A stretch of 64,000 nt of DNA from Polaribacter marinaquae (GCF_038019025.1 NZ_CP150496.1:2558001-2622000); one strand, 5' to 3'; shown: positions 1-8,817, numbered from the stretch's first letter. The notes: generated by a model not told the origin, from the letters alone. Made by a program: numbers and translations.

Positions 1-236
1 AAAAGCATATTGCTACGCTCGGTTGCTGAAGATGTGCTCCAAGACGGGAATGCTTCGTGTGCTGCATCTAAAGCAAGATCTACATCTTCTTGGGTTGAAC
101 GTGCTGCTTGGGTAAATACTTTTCCATCTACAGGAGATACGTTGTCAAAATACTGACCCTTTACAGGTGCCACGAATTTTCCTCCAATAAAGTTCCCGTA
201 TCTTTCTTTGAATACAGGTTTTTTTACATTTGCCAT
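1..236 (-). CDS. Aldehyde dehydrogenase, N-terminal fragment (cut by window edge)
   Basis: The gene starts at an ATG at 234-236 and runs off the left edge, leaving about 78 codons. The visible N-terminus ([19 protein letters not shown]) is nearly the same as that of the complete aldehyde dehydrogenase at 13957-15459. The family oxidises aldehydes to acids with NAD(P). The gene lies downstream of the AraC-type regulator at 456-1289 on the same strand, with a 219-bp gap. This is the same arrangement as the second copy in C7. It belongs to cassette C18, which continues beyond the window. The remainder of the gene cannot be seen, so intactness is unknown. Confidence 0.9.
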   Translation of the reverse strand, partial: MANVKKPVFKERYGNFIGGKFVAPVKGQYFDNVSPVDGKVFTQAARSTQEDVDLALDAAHEAFPSWSTSSATERSNML

Positions 237-302
237 AATTATTTGTTTAAGTTATTTTTCTGAATTTGTACTTGCTTTAAACAAGCGTTTGTAATTACAG
301 TG

Positions 303-370
303 CAAATGTATGGCGAGTGTTCACTTTTTAACTTATTGAAACAGCTCAATAACTTATGAAAAAAGGTCAA
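303..370 (-). promoter_or_regulatory. Aldehyde dehydrogenase promoter with conserved upstream operator (copy 1)
   Basis: On the minus strand 303-310 reads TACATTTG, matching the flavobacterial -7 consensus TAnnTTTG. No TTG -33 element lies at normal spacing. Instead a 25-bp block at 346-370 is identical to 15568-15592 in the second copy, and in both copies it lies 35 bp from the -7 box. An activator-dependent promoter bound by the neighbouring AraC protein is inferred. Confidence 0.5.
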
Positions 371-455
371 AGTGTATTTTAGAAGAGTAACAGCTGAGTA
401 GTACTATATTTACTTTGTTGATTTTAAGATGGTTAGTGTGATTGGTTGATTTTTA

Positions 456-1289
456 TTAAATATCCTTTGGGCTTTTTCCGAACTTATTTTTGAAGGCTGT
501 GCTGAAGTTGGAGAGGTTATTATAACCTATATCTAAATAGATATCAGAGGGTTTTAAAGATCCTTCTTGCAATAACTCCATTGCTTTTTGAAGGCGTTTA
601 TCTTGAAGCCATTTTCCGGGTGCTTCATTGTATTCAGATGTAAAATGGCGCTTGAAGGTGGATAAGCTCATATTACATAAAAAGGCTATTTCTCCCAGCT
701 TTAAATTGGAATACACATTACTTTCCACTGTCTTTTTAAAAGGAGAAACCTCTTTAGAAATTAAAGACTGTAAATAAATTTCAAAATTTTCTCCATATTT
801 ATTTAATAGATAAAGCATAATTTCCTCAAACTTTATTGAAAGTAAATTTTCTGAAAATGATGAAGGCGCATTGCTTAAAGTGGATAATGAATTTAAGTAA
901 GAAGAGATATAGGTATCATTTTCTATCACAAAATATGCTATCTCATCTTTATTCAGCAGTGTGTTTTTAGTGTGCTTTTTTAAAAACTCCAGTAGTTTCT
1001 CTTCCGAAAAAAATAACAGTTTACAATAATAGATCGCTTCTTTATCCAGTAATTCTGTCCATAACCAGTTCCCTTTTTTTAGCAATAAGGATTGGTCTTT
1101 ATTTACTGCTACGGAAGTGTCTGCAAAATGCACCTGTTTTTTACCAACTTGTAAAAAGCTAAACATATTCATGCTTAAATTCACCTTACTTTTAACAACG
1201 TCATTGGTCATTTTAAAATCATAAACGAACAAATCAGGACTTTCTTTTTTGTCCTGGATGTAGATTTCTGGTATGTTTTCTATTGGCAT
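456..1289 (-). CDS. AraC-family transcriptional regulator (copy 1)
   Basis: A 277-residue protein with an AraC-type double helix-turn-helix at roughly residues 185-277, including the segment NMSLSTFKRHF and the family signature DIGYNNLSNFSTAFKNKFG near the end. The N-terminal 170 residues are a sensor-type domain without a recognised ligand. By eye about three quarters of residues match the regulator at 15670-16509. It lies directly upstream of an aldehyde dehydrogenase and is likely to control it. It is the first gene of cassette C18: its start is 23 bp from the attC17 boundary, whose end GGTAACG is shared with the other copy. It looks intact. Confidence 0.88.
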   Translation of the reverse strand: MPIENIPEIYIQDKKESPDLFVYDFKMTNDVVKSKVNLSMNMFSFLQVGKKQVHFADTSVAVNKDQSLLLKKGNWLWTELLDKEAIYYCKLLFFSEEKLLEFLKKHTKNTLLNKDEIAYFVIENDTYISSYLNSLSTLSNAPSSFSENLLSIKFEEIMLYLLNKYGENFEIYLQSLISKEVSPFKKTVESNVYSNLKLGEIAFLCNMSLSTFKRHFTSEYNEAPGKWLQDKRLQKAMELLQEGSLKPSDIYLDIGYNNLSNFSTAFKNKFGKSPKDI

Positions 1290-1311
1290 AAGGATTTTTT
1301 TTTCAGCTTGC

Positions 1312-1443
1312 AGGTAACGGTTTTGTGTATGCTTTGTTGCGTTGATTTAGCGTAAAGTTAGCAAATATATACTTAATAGAAAATCCGCAAGGATTTTCGT
1401 AAAAAGGCTAAAAGCTAGCAATAAAATATACACGTTGTTGGGC
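1312..1443 (-). repeat. attC-like site 17 (3' end of cassette C17)
   Basis: A 132-bp imperfect palindrome. On the minus strand it opens with GCCCAAC (1437-1443) and closes with GTTACCT (1312-1318). Outer arms around TGTGTATGC/ATATACACG and TTGTTGC/GCAATAA pair. A central hairpin at 1379-1398 has arms GAAAATCC and GGATTTTC around a GCAA loop. Confidence 0.82.
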
Positions 1444-2067
1444 GTAGGTTATTTGTTATTTCGATTTTTTCTTATTTAAATTAAATTTATTTTAATATTC
1501 AAAGTTAATTTTCGTGCAGTCTATTCATTACTTTATTTTCAATTGTTTTAAAACTCCTGCATTTACTAGTTAACCTATTTTTCTTTAAAAATCAGGATTT
1601 TCATTTTTCGCACAGTTTTTACAGTTATTGTATTTCAGTTGTTTTAAAATTCCTGCTTTTACTAGTTAAACAATACTATCTTAAAAATTTGGATTTTTAT
1701 TTTTTCGTATAATTCTTACAGTTGTTGTATTTCAGTTGTTTTAAAATTCCTGCTTTTACTAGTTAACCTATTTTATCTTAAAAATTAAGATTTTTATTTT
1801 TCTTATAGTTCTTACAGTTGTTGTATTTCAGATGTTTTAGAATTCCTACTTTTACTAGTAAACCTATTTTACTTTAAAAATAAGGATTTTTGTATTTCAC
1901 ACAGTTTTTAAGGTTCTTGTATTTAATAGTCTTAAAAAATTCTGTTCTTTCTAATTTTCCTAATTGGTATTAAAAGTGCAACTCTTAAAACCTGTTTTTT
2001 CTTAAAAAAAGATATTTTAAAAATTATTTCAGATTTTTTGTTGAAGTTCGTTATTACTTACGCCCAA
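1318..2067 (-). mobile_element. Cassette C17: non-coding cassette
   Basis: This 750-bp cassette lies between boundaries at attC16 and attC17. Its two ends are complementary (GTTGGGCGTAAG against CCTACGCCCAAC). I see no credible gene in it. Its body is very A+T-rich and consists largely of the tandem repeat described separately. Non-coding cassettes are known from sedentary chromosomal integrons. It could carry an RNA, a promoter or nothing at all. Confidence 0.7.
1520..1965. repeat. Tandem repeat, unit 96-97 bp, about 4-5 copies
   Basis: Degenerate tandem copies contain a shared block TTTACTAGTTAACCTATTTT. ACTAGT occurs at 1565, 1661, 1758 and 1854, giving steps of 96, 97 and 96 bp. A weaker fifth copy follows to about 1965. 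Each unit also carries TTTTAAAATTCCTGC and a segment like TTACAGTTGTTGTATTTCAG. There is no open reading frame through the units. Confidence 0.85.
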
Positions 2068-2191
2068 CGGGTTGCGGCTAAAAGAAGTGGCGGCTTTGGA
2101 ACACTAAACTGTCTAAACGCACAATGTTTATTAGTTGCACAACTGTTTATATTCGCACTTCGCCCGCCATTTTTTTTAGGTGCTGTTAGCG
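2062..2191 (-). repeat. attC-like site 16 (3' end of cassette C16)
   Basis: A 130-bp site. On the minus strand it opens CGCTAAC (2185-2191) and closes GTTGGGC (2062-2068). It is the most divergent and most G+C-rich copy, without the usual GAAAATCC-type hairpin; GTGGCGGC near the left and CGCCCGCC near the right can pair. Its boundary heptamers still match the ends of C16 and C17. Confidence 0.7.
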
Positions 2192-2218
2192 GTTCGTTGT
2201 TTTCTGTCTATATGGTCA

Positions 2219-3454
2219 TTACTTGTCCACCGATTTTATCAGTCTATTTGATTTTTTAAAACTTTTAAGAAACAAAATTAAACTAATTAATGTCAATATT
2301 GAAGCAATTAAAAAAGGAATTCCTGGAAAATAAATCTCGGATTGTTTTCCCGTAAAGTAAGAAAAACTGCTTGTCATTAACGGTGGTGCAATCAGAGTTG
2401 TCAAGCCCATTAAACTGCCTAAAGCACCTTGAAGTTCACCTTGTTCGTTGTCGGGCATTGCAGAAGACATAATACTTTGAACGGCTGTGCCTTGAATTCC
2501 ACCAACTATGAAAAGTAATAAAGCGGTAAAGAGCAACCATTGCCACGGTGTAAAAGCAAACAGAAAAAAGCCCGTCATCATAAGTACAAATCCTAATACT
2601 GCCATTCGTTTGTCGCCCAATTTTTTTGCCAAAATACTGACTAACCATAACTGAACGATAATTGATAGAATGCCTATAAATGCTAATGAGTAGCCAACAA
2701 GAGAGGTGCTCCACTTAAATTTTTCAATGGTGAAAAATGCCCAAACACTTTCCATACTGTGATTAGCGATGGAAACAAAAATCATTGATAGCACTAAAGT
2801 TTTTATCAATGGGAATTTCTGTAAGTGTTTGAGGGAACCAAATGGATTAGCTCTTTTCCTGTCAAATTTCCTGCGGTTATTTGCTTTTAACGATTCCGGG
2901 AAAAAGTAATAGCCGAAAATAAAATTGATAAAACTTAAAATAGCAGCAACAATAAAGGGTGTATGAGTTCCGAATTGTCCCAATGTTCCGCCAATTATGG
3001 GTCCAATTATAAACCCCAAACCAAAGCCTGCGTTTATAAGTCCGAAATTTTTAGTTCTATTATCGTCTGTGCTAATGTCGGCAACACAAGCAGATGCAAC
3101 GGAATAGCTTGCTCCTGTTATACCTGCAATTGTCCGCCCAACAAAAAGCCACAAAATACTTGGTGCAAAAGCAAGAAAAATGCAGTCGATGCTAAACCCA
3201 AACAATGAGCTTAAAAGTACTGGTCGCCTGCCATATTGGTCGCTTAAATTCCCTAAAACTGGTGCAAAAACAAATTGCATAATTGCATAAGCAAATGAGA
3301 GCCAGCCTCCGTATTTGGCGGCTGTGCTGATGTCTGAATGAAGTAGATTAATTAGTAGTTGTGGTAGAACTGGAAAAATTAGTCCAAAACCTGCGGTGTC
3401 AATTACGACAACTATTAATACAAATATGAGTGTTGATTTATGATTTGATTTCAT
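2219..3454 (-). CDS. TetA-like major facilitator efflux transporter (cassette C16)
   Basis: An MFS transporter of 411 residues with twelve predicted membrane segments. The start at 3454 (MKSNHKSTLIF) is chosen because the longer reading frame runs back through the attC15 repeat. The loop after helix 2 carries the MFS signature GNLSDQYGRRPVLL, and the N-terminus (DTAGFGLIFPVLPQLL) resembles the TCR/Tet branch of proton-coupled drug exporters, the tetracycline efflux family. The substrate cannot be read from sequence, so tetracycline resistance is only a possibility. The gene is alone in its cassette, with its stop about 27 bp from the repeat, and appears intact. Confidence 0.85.
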   Translation of the reverse strand: MKSNHKSTLIFVLIVVVIDTAGFGLIFPVLPQLLINLLHSDISTAAKYGGWLSFAYAIMQFVFAPVLGNLSDQYGRRPVLLSSLFGFSIDCIFLAFAPSILWLFVGRTIAGITGASYSVASACVADISTDDNRTKNFGLINAGFGLGFIIGPIIGGTLGQFGTHTPFIVAAILSFINFIFGYYFFPESLKANNRRKFDRKRANPFGSLKHLQKFPLIKTLVLSMIFVSIANHSMESVWAFFTIEKFKWSTSLVGYSLAFIGILSIIVQLWLVSILAKKLGDKRMAVLGFVLMMTGFFLFAFTPWQWLLFTALLLFIVGGIQGTAVQSIMSSAMPDNEQGELQGALGSLMGLTTLIAPPLMTSSFSYFTGKQSEIYFPGIPFLIASILTLISLILFLKSFKKSNRLIKSVDK

Positions 3455-3561
3455 TTTTATGAAGCGATAAATTATAGCATTACTCTGAAAAGTATAATGC
3501 AGTTTGTTAATAATAAATTCAATTTTTGTCGGGCGTTTAATGCTTGTACATTTACAATGAC

Positions 3562-3695
3562 CGCTAACGTGTTTGTACAAGGTTAGTTGCATGGTTTAAG
3601 CACTAAATTTACTAAATAATTACTGACAAAGAAAATCCGCGAGGATTTTCGTAAGTAAGCAAAAAGCAAGCAATTAATTTTGTACGGTGTTGGGT
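3562..3695 (-). repeat. attC-like site 15 (3' end of cassette C15)
   Basis: A 134-bp imperfect palindrome. On the minus strand it opens ACCCAAC (3689-3695) and closes GTTAGCG (3562-3568). Central hairpin at 3631-3650: GAAAATCC, GCGA loop, GGATTTTC. Confidence 0.85.
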
Positions 3696-3706
3696 AACGT
3701 ATTTTT

Positions 3707-4600
3707 TTATTCAGGTTCTTTATCGTAAATTTCAAATGAATATTCTTTTTCAATTTCCTCTCTTTCATTTTTGGTTAAACTGTCAAATTTTTTATTAAAA
3801 CGCTTAATTGATATTTTATTTTTGAATTTTAAAAAAATTAGTTCTAAATTTTCTTTAAGTTTTAAATATTCTCCATAAATCGCTTGTCTACTTGATTTAA
3901 CGCTTATTAATGATTTTTCTTTATTTCTAGATAAATATTCAATTACAATATTTTCCATTTCCGTTTTTGAAGTTTTTTTCCCATTTAATGAAGTTAAGTT
4001 TTCTTCTGAAAAATAAATATTTAAAGAATTTTCAATTCTCTCTTTTGAATATTTAGGTTTTCCTATTCCTAATTCAAGGAGAGATTTGTTCATTTCTAAA
4101 ACTAATAAAGCTCTCAATTTATAAAATTCAATTTGAAAATCTTTTTCATTAAGTGTTTTTATATAAATTTCAGCTGCTTTTTCAGCATCAAAGTTATCTT
4201 TGATAGAATCTATTCTTTTTTCAAGTAAAAAAGTATTTGAATTTATATATTTTTTTGAAGATTTAATTTTTTCAGTACATTTAATATTGTAATGAATTAA
4301 ATCAGAATATTCCAGTTTATTAATTGAGTCAATTAGTGAATAATTTGTTTTATTATCGATAAACTTTTCAGACATTACTTTTCTAAATAAAGTATAATAA
4401 CTTTCTCCAGAATTATCTGCTAAAATTCCTTTTGATATAAGTTGTTTTTCGTAAGTTTTATAGATTCTTTTAACTTCTTTTCCATTGCTAGGCATTGAGT
4501 TAAAATAACAATCACTGTAAATCTTTTCAATTTCTCTTTCTTGAGAATTACCTATAAAAAAAGTAAAAAATATAATTATTAAAGACAATTTTTCTTTCAT
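3707..4600 (-). CDS. Exported protein of unknown function (cassette C15)
   Basis: Unrecognised protein of 297 residues. The start at 4600 (MKEKLSLIIIFFTFFIGNSQ) gives a clean signal peptide with cleavage near residue 19; longer versions would run into attC14. The mature part is highly charged, rich in Lys and Glu, mostly helical in appearance and probably periplasmic. It is the only gene in C15, with its start 13 bp from the cassette boundary and its stop 11 bp from the repeat. No catalytic motif was seen. Confidence 0.75.
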   Translation of the reverse strand: MKEKLSLIIIFFTFFIGNSQEREIEKIYSDCYFNSMPSNGKEVKRIYKTYEKQLISKGILADNSGESYYTLFRKVMSEKFIDNKTNYSLIDSINKLEYSDLIHYNIKCTEKIKSSKKYINSNTFLLEKRIDSIKDNFDAEKAAEIYIKTLNEKDFQIEFYKLRALLVLEMNKSLLELGIGKPKYSKERIENSLNIYFSEENLTSLNGKKTSKTEMENIVIEYLSRNKEKSLISVKSSRQAIYGEYLKLKENLELIFLKFKNKISIKRFNKKFDSLTKNEREEIEKEYSFEIYDKEPE

Positions 4601-4612
4601 TCGTAATATGTT

Positions 4613-4745
4613 ACCCAACGTTGTTGTATAAGCTTTGTTGCGTTGTTTAAGCAGTGAATTTAGTAAATAAAGTACGAACGGCGAAATTCCGAAGGAATTT
4701 CCCAAGTGAGCTAAAACAAGCAATAAAGTTTATACGGTGTTGTGC
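4613..4745 (-). repeat. attC-like site 14 (3' end of cassette C14)
   Basis: A 133-bp imperfect palindrome. On the minus strand it opens GCACAAC (4739-4745) and closes GTTGGGT (4613-4619). Central hairpin 4683-4701 with arms GAAATTCC and GGAATTTC. These arms covary with the GAAAATCC/GGATTTTC and GAAAGTCC/GGACTTTC arms of other copies. Confidence 0.85.
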
Positions 4746-4755
4746 ATAGTGTTTT

Positions 4756-5355
4756 TTATTCAGCTTTAATTTCATATGGTTTTTCTGGGAATCCAAATAG
4801 AATTGCTTTTTCCTCGTCAATTTCCTTTATTCCAATTAGTGTTTCTCGTTCGTCATTTTCGAAAATTGATACGAAATAAGTTCCTTGCAAATTTTCTAAT
4901 ATTAATTTCCGTCCATTTCTTTTCATTCTTTTATTCAGTTCTTGGATTACTGGACTATCCAAAATTTTGTTGAACGTTAATGGTATTTTCTCTTTATTCC
5001 ATTGTGCTTTGAATTCGAGCGTCTCAATTTTTTCAGATTCAAGTTCCGTTTTTGTTGGTTCAATTCTTTCATAGTCAGTCGCAAATTCAGTATCCTCTGT
5101 TTTAGATTCAGTTTCGCTCAACACAGTGTGAGTTTTTCCCATTCTGAATATTCTTATTCGATTGTCATTTACGAATTTATATTTTGATTCGGAAAGTTTC
5201 TCGCTACATTCAGTTCGTACTTTTGATAATTCATTTCCGCTTTTTAATTCAAGTTCAAAATGAATGATTTGGTCGTTATTGAATTCAATAAATTCTGGTC
5301 GACAATAGTCGTCTCCTGTTTTAATCTTTAACCAAGTTCCATTCAGGTTTTTCAT
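4756..5355 (-). CDS. Protein of unknown function (cassette C14)
   Basis: A 199-residue protein without signal peptide or membrane segment. The opening (MKNLNGTWLKIKTGDDY) and alternating strand pattern up to residue 70 faintly recall lipocalin-type folds, but I do not recognise the family. The middle (residues 80-125) is dominated by Glu, Thr and Lys and is probably disordered or helical. It is the sole gene of its cassette. The start lies about 30 bp from the cassette boundary, leaving little room for a private promoter. Confidence 0.7.
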   Translation of the reverse strand: MKNLNGTWLKIKTGDDYCRPEFIEFNNDQIIHFELELKSGNELSKVRTECSEKLSESKYKFVNDNRIRIFRMGKTHTVLSETESKTEDTEFATDYERIEPTKTELESEKIETLEFKAQWNKEKIPLTFNKILDSPVIQELNKRMKRNGRKLILENLQGTYFVSIFENDERETLIGIKEIDEEKAILFGFPEKPYEIKAE

Positions 5356-5384
5356 TTATTTTCTGCGGTTTTTTTGGACATTAT

Positions 5385-5515
5385 GCACAACGGTCTTGTA
5401 TATGAAAAGTAGCGGATTTTACGCACTGAACTTTCGGTTTATAACTGACCTTCGTTTTACTAACCATCTTTCATTTAAGCACTTATTCCGCTATTTTTTA
5501 TATACGTTGTTGCCA
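5385..5515 (-). repeat. attC-like site 13 (3' end of cassette C13), class B
   Basis: A 131-bp site. On the minus strand it opens TGGCAAC (5509-5515) and closes GTTGTGC (5385-5391). The outer arms TTGTATATGAAAAGTAGCGG and CCGCTATTTTTTATATACG pair. The centre lacks the GAAAATCC-type hairpin. It shares this class B form with sites 4 and 7. Confidence 0.8.
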
Positions 5516-5521
5516 GTAGTT

Positions 5522-6601
5522 TTATTCACTTTTAAATTCTCTCAAAACAGGTAAAGCTTTATTATCAAAGTTAAATAATGCTTGATTTTCCCAAGGGGAA
5601 GCATCTGTAGATTGATTTTCTTTCCAAGCAATTAATTCGGCTCCCCAATAACATAATCCTATTCCATTTTCTAATTCTTTGGTTAATGTCTTAATTTGAT
5701 TGATGAATTTTCTCTGTCCTTCAATTGTTGCTGGATATTCAGGTAAAATCAGTTGTTCGTCTAAACCTACAATGTTATTTGTCCAGTCATTCCATTCAAG
5801 TGTAAAAGGGTAGGCTGTTTCTGCAATAATTATTTTTTTATTATGGGTTTCACTTAAATTTTGCATTTTAGTTTTGAGGTTATTTAAAGATTTTCCGTGC
5901 CAAATTGGATAATATGATAAGCCTATAATATCATAATCTAATGTATTTACTTGATTAAAAAACCAATCAGAACCTTCAATACCTGCAAAATGTAAAATTA
6001 TCTCAGTTTCAGTTGAATTTGCTCTTACTGCCGTAATCCCCATATTCATTAATTCTTTAAATTTTTGATAATTATTTGAAATATGACCAGATGGGTGAAG
6101 CAATCCAGAATTGATTTCATTTCCAATTTGAATATAATTTGGTTTTAATTCATTCATAATTTTTTCAGTATAATTATATACACTGTCTTTCAATTGGGCA
6201 AAACTTATTCCTTGCCATTGTGTTGGAGTTTCTTGATGAGCAGGGTCAGCCCAAGTATCAGAATAATGAATAGTTAGCCAAATTTTAAAACCATAAGTTC
6301 TTAAGGTGTTGGAAAACTGTTTTACTTCATTAAATCCAGAGTGTTCATTACTCGGATTTACCCAAAGTCTTAATCTAACAGTATTTATTCCATTATCTTT
6401 AAGTATAGTTAAGAAATCATTTTGCTTTCCTTCCAAATCATAAAACGTAGGATTTGAATTTGATATTTCAGGATAGCTTGAAATATCAACAGCAGAAATA
6501 AATGTCAAATTTTCACTCTCTGGAATTGGTGTATTTATATCCTCTTTGTTACAAGAAGTAAAAATCATAAGAGCTATTAATATTTGTAATGTTTTATTCA
6601 T
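5522..6601 (-). CDS. GH53 arabinogalactan endo-beta-1,4-galactanase, lipoprotein (cassette C13)
   Basis: A 359-residue glycoside hydrolase of family 53, which cuts beta-1,4-galactan side chains of pectin and related glycans. The family landmark HYSDTWADP is at 112-120. The acid/base glutamate lies in IGNEIN (E162) and the nucleophile in IIIAETAYPF (E261). A lipobox (MIFTSC, Cys17) predicts a surface or periplasmic lipoprotein. Length fits the family. It stands alone in C13, away from any SusC/SusD pair, which is unusual for a Bacteroidota polysaccharide enzyme and fits acquisition as a mobile cassette. Confidence 0.92.
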   Translation of the reverse strand: MNKTLQILIALMIFTSCNKEDINTPIPESENLTFISAVDISSYPEISNSNPTFYDLEGKQNDFLTILKDNGINTVRLRLWVNPSNEHSGFNEVKQFSNTLRTYGFKIWLTIHYSDTWADPAHQETPTQWQGISFAQLKDSVYNYTEKIMNELKPNYIQIGNEINSGLLHPSGHISNNYQKFKELMNMGITAVRANSTETEIILHFAGIEGSDWFFNQVNTLDYDIIGLSYYPIWHGKSLNNLKTKMQNLSETHNKKIIIAETAYPFTLEWNDWTNNIVGLDEQLILPEYPATIEGQRKFINQIKTLTKELENGIGLCYWGAELIAWKENQSTDASPWENQALFNFDNKALPVLREFKSE

Positions 6602-6613
6602 TTTTCAAATTAC

Positions 6614-6746
6614 TGGCAACGTTGATGTATAAGCTTTGTTGCGTTGTTTAAGCAGTGAATTTACTAAATAAATCACGAACGGCGAAATTCCGTAGGAATT
6701 TCCTAAGTGAGCCAAAACCAGCAATAAAGTTTATACGGTGTTGTGT
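6614..6746 (-). repeat. attC-like site 12 (3' end of cassette C12)
   Basis: A 133-bp imperfect palindrome. On the minus strand it opens ACACAAC (6740-6746) and closes GTTGCCA (6614-6620). Central hairpin 6684-6702 with arms GAAATTCC/GGAATTTC. Confidence 0.85.
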
Positions 6747-7367
6747 TTAGTACTTTTCATATTCAGATGTTATTGTTTTTTCACAATTCAATTTTTCAGC
6801 TATTTTAACCATACTGTTTAGTTTATTTTCAATGTAGTCTATCGTAACCAAATTTTCCTTTTTTGTATTAATTTCCCAAAAAACTCCATATTCATCTATT
6901 TTTATTTTTTCAGTTTTTAATTTCTCAAATACGTTTTGAGCTTTCTTTAAGTCAGGAATTTTTCCATTAATGCTAAAAGTTACCATTTTTGGTTTGGATA
7001 AACTAATTTCAAAATAGATTTCCCAGTTATTAAATTTTGAAAAATAAGTATAGTCAATCATTCCATTTATGCTAATTATAGATTTAGTACGATTATTAAA
7101 TCCAATTTGTTTCAGATTGTTATATGGATTTTTAGAATAAATTCGTTTAACGTTTCGTCTATTATAAAACCATTCATAACTCCAAATACTTAATATAAAA
7201 ATTGGTGCTAAAATTGAAGTTCCGAAAAAGATAATAATTATCCATTTTAAAGATAATTCGGAATAAAAAAAAGTTAAAAATAAAATGAAAATAAAATTCA
7301 AAACTCCTGTAAACCATAAATATCCTTTTTTTAGGTTTGCAGAATTTAATTCAAAAAGTTCATTCAT
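6747..7367 (-). CDS. Membrane protein of unknown function (cassette C12)
   Basis: A 206-residue protein with two hydrophobic helices (about residues 14-37 and 41-62) followed by a soluble C-terminal domain of about 140 residues. The tail alternates strands and helices, with no motif I recognise. Its stop codon directly abuts attC12, so 3' untranslated space is almost absent. Single-gene cassette; function unknown. Confidence 0.72.
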   Translation of the reverse strand: MNELFELNSANLKKGYLWFTGVLNFIFILFLTFFYSELSLKWIIIIFFGTSILAPIFILSIWSYEWFYNRRNVKRIYSKNPYNNLKQIGFNNRTKSIISINGMIDYTYFSKFNNWEIYFEISLSKPKMVTFSINGKIPDLKKAQNVFEKLKTEKIKIDEYGVFWEINTKKENLVTIDYIENKLNSMVKIAEKLNCEKTITSEYEKY

Positions 7368-7389
7368 TTTGGGATTTTTCTTGTATTAA

Positions 7390-7523
7390 ACACAACGTTG
7401 ATGTATAAGCTTTGTTGCGTGTTTTAAGCAGTGAATTTACTAAATAAAACACGAACGGCAGAAAATCCGTAGGATTTTCCCAAGTGAGCTAAAACCAGCA
7501 ATAAAGTTTATACGGTGTTGGCA
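7390..7523 (-). repeat. attC-like site 11 (3' end of cassette C11)
   Basis: A 134-bp imperfect palindrome. On the minus strand it opens TGCCAAC (7517-7523) and closes GTTGTGT (7390-7396). Central hairpin 7461-7479 with arms GAAAATCC/GGATTTTC. Confidence 0.85.
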
Positions 7524-8114
7524 TTAGTTTTTTCTTTCGTTCTTTTTTATTTTTTTCATAATTTTTTCAAACCCTTTTATCGTTAAGTTTTCTGTTCCTT
7601 TTGCAAAAGCAAAATCTTGATTATTTTCTTTAACAGTTAAACGACCAATAACAGAATGAAAATAAAATCTTTCAAGTAAATTTAAATCATATATTTCTAT
7701 GCTAACTTCTACATTGTTTTCAAGACGTGAATAAACGGATCCAATTTGTAAATCTCCTATTTCATTTTTATTAGTTTTAGCTTTTATATTAATCAAGAAA
7801 TCAAAACCAGTTCCATTCTTAATATCTCTTAGAGTAGATTTTCTCAGATTATTATTTTTCTCAATCAGGGGAACTAAAATTCCTTTAGATTGATTTAATG
7901 TAGAAAACCTTTCACCTAATAATTTTGAAAATTTTTCACGTGCAATTTTTGACAAAATAAAATTAACTCCTTTTGGAGATTCTATATTATTTAATAACCA
8001 TTTTCCTTTTCTAAAATCTAAGCTTGAATTAACATTTCCTGAATGTCTATAATTAGGGAAATGACAGGATGTAAAAGTTATAAATATTATTGTTAAAATG
8101 ACTATTTTTTTCAT
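7524..8114 (-). CDS. Putative lipoprotein of unknown function (cassette C11)
   Basis: A 196-residue protein. The start at 8114 (MKKIVILTIIFITFTSCHF) gives a typical lipoprotein signal with lipobox Cys17; the longer frame would read through attC10. The mature protein has the look of an envelope-anchored assembly or stress lipoprotein, but I do not recognise its family. Its last codon touches attC11. Single-gene cassette. Confidence 0.72.
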   Translation of the reverse strand: MKKIVILTIIFITFTSCHFPNYRHSGNVNSSLDFRKGKWLLNNIESPKGVNFILSKIAREKFSKLLGERFSTLNQSKGILVPLIEKNNNLRKSTLRDIKNGTGFDFLINIKAKTNKNEIGDLQIGSVYSRLENNVEVSIEIYDLNLLERFYFHSVIGRLTVKENNQDFAFAKGTENLTIKGFEKIMKKIKKNERKN

Positions 8115-8120
8115 AATTAA

Positions 8121-8253
8121 TGCCAACGTTGTTGTATAAGCTTTGTTGCGTGGTTTAGGCAATGAATTTACTAAATAAAGCACGAACGGCGAAATTCCGA
8201 AGGAATTTCCCAAGTGAGCTAAAACTAGCAATAAAGTTTATACGGTGTTGTGT
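8121..8253 (-). repeat. attC-like site 10 (3' end of cassette C10)
   Basis: A 133-bp imperfect palindrome. On the minus strand it opens ACACAAC (8247-8253) and closes GTTGGCA (8121-8127). Central hairpin 8191-8209 with arms GAAATTCC/GGAATTTC. Confidence 0.85.
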
Positions 8254-8273
8254 GTAGGCTTTTTTCATTCCGC

Positions 8274-8792
8274 TCAATTATTTTCAGTTTCAGCTATAAG
8301 TTTTGTTATTTTCGGTTGTAAAATCCAAACTCCAATTATTAAAAATAGAGTTAATATTAAATTCACTAAATAGTCAGAAAATTTCACTTCTCTTTTCAGT
8401 TCAATTATAGAAAGTGTTTTGCAAGAGAAAACTATTGTTTGAAATAATGCAAAAAACATATAAAGTGTAATCGGAATTAGTAAAATCGTTTGAGTGTTAA
8501 ATTCCGCTTGAGTATTTTCAGTAGTTTGTTCAGGCGAAAGCAGAAATGAAATGATTAATAAAATCGGAAATAGAATTATATTAATTTTAAAAAGTTTAGT
8601 GTTCAAATTTGGAAGTTTTAGAGATTCCAATTTCTTTTGTCCATAAATTCCAATTGCATAAATCCAAATGAGAAAAGTAATTAGACCTATAAATCTAATA
8701 ATTTCCTGTAAAGGACTTGGTGATGTCCATGCAGCAGTCAGAACTATCAAAATAAATAGTTGCCAATGTTTAAATTTTAGGATTTTTTTCAT
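8274..8792 (-). CDS. Polytopic membrane protein of unknown function (cassette C10)
   Basis: A 172-residue protein with four or five predicted transmembrane helices (about 12-27, 31-50, 66-86, 102-125 and 143-160) and short polar loops. No transport or enzymatic signature was recognised. It is the only gene in C10. The start lies about 30 bp from the cassette boundary. A toxin or immunity role is possible but not supported by a motif. Confidence 0.7.
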   Translation of the reverse strand: MKKILKFKHWQLFILIVLTAAWTSPSPLQEIIRFIGLITFLIWIYAIGIYGQKKLESLKLPNLNTKLFKINIILFPILLIISFLLSPEQTTENTQAEFNTQTILLIPITLYMFFALFQTIVFSCKTLSIIELKREVKFSDYLVNLILTLFLIIGVWILQPKITKLIAETENN

Positions 8793-8817
8793 TCGTTAGT
8801 TACGATTTTCAGCTTAC

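Noticed and set aside
2038..2259. Small plus-strand open frame across attC16
   Set aside because: It is the repeat sequence itself plus the end of the efflux gene on the other strand; no coding character.
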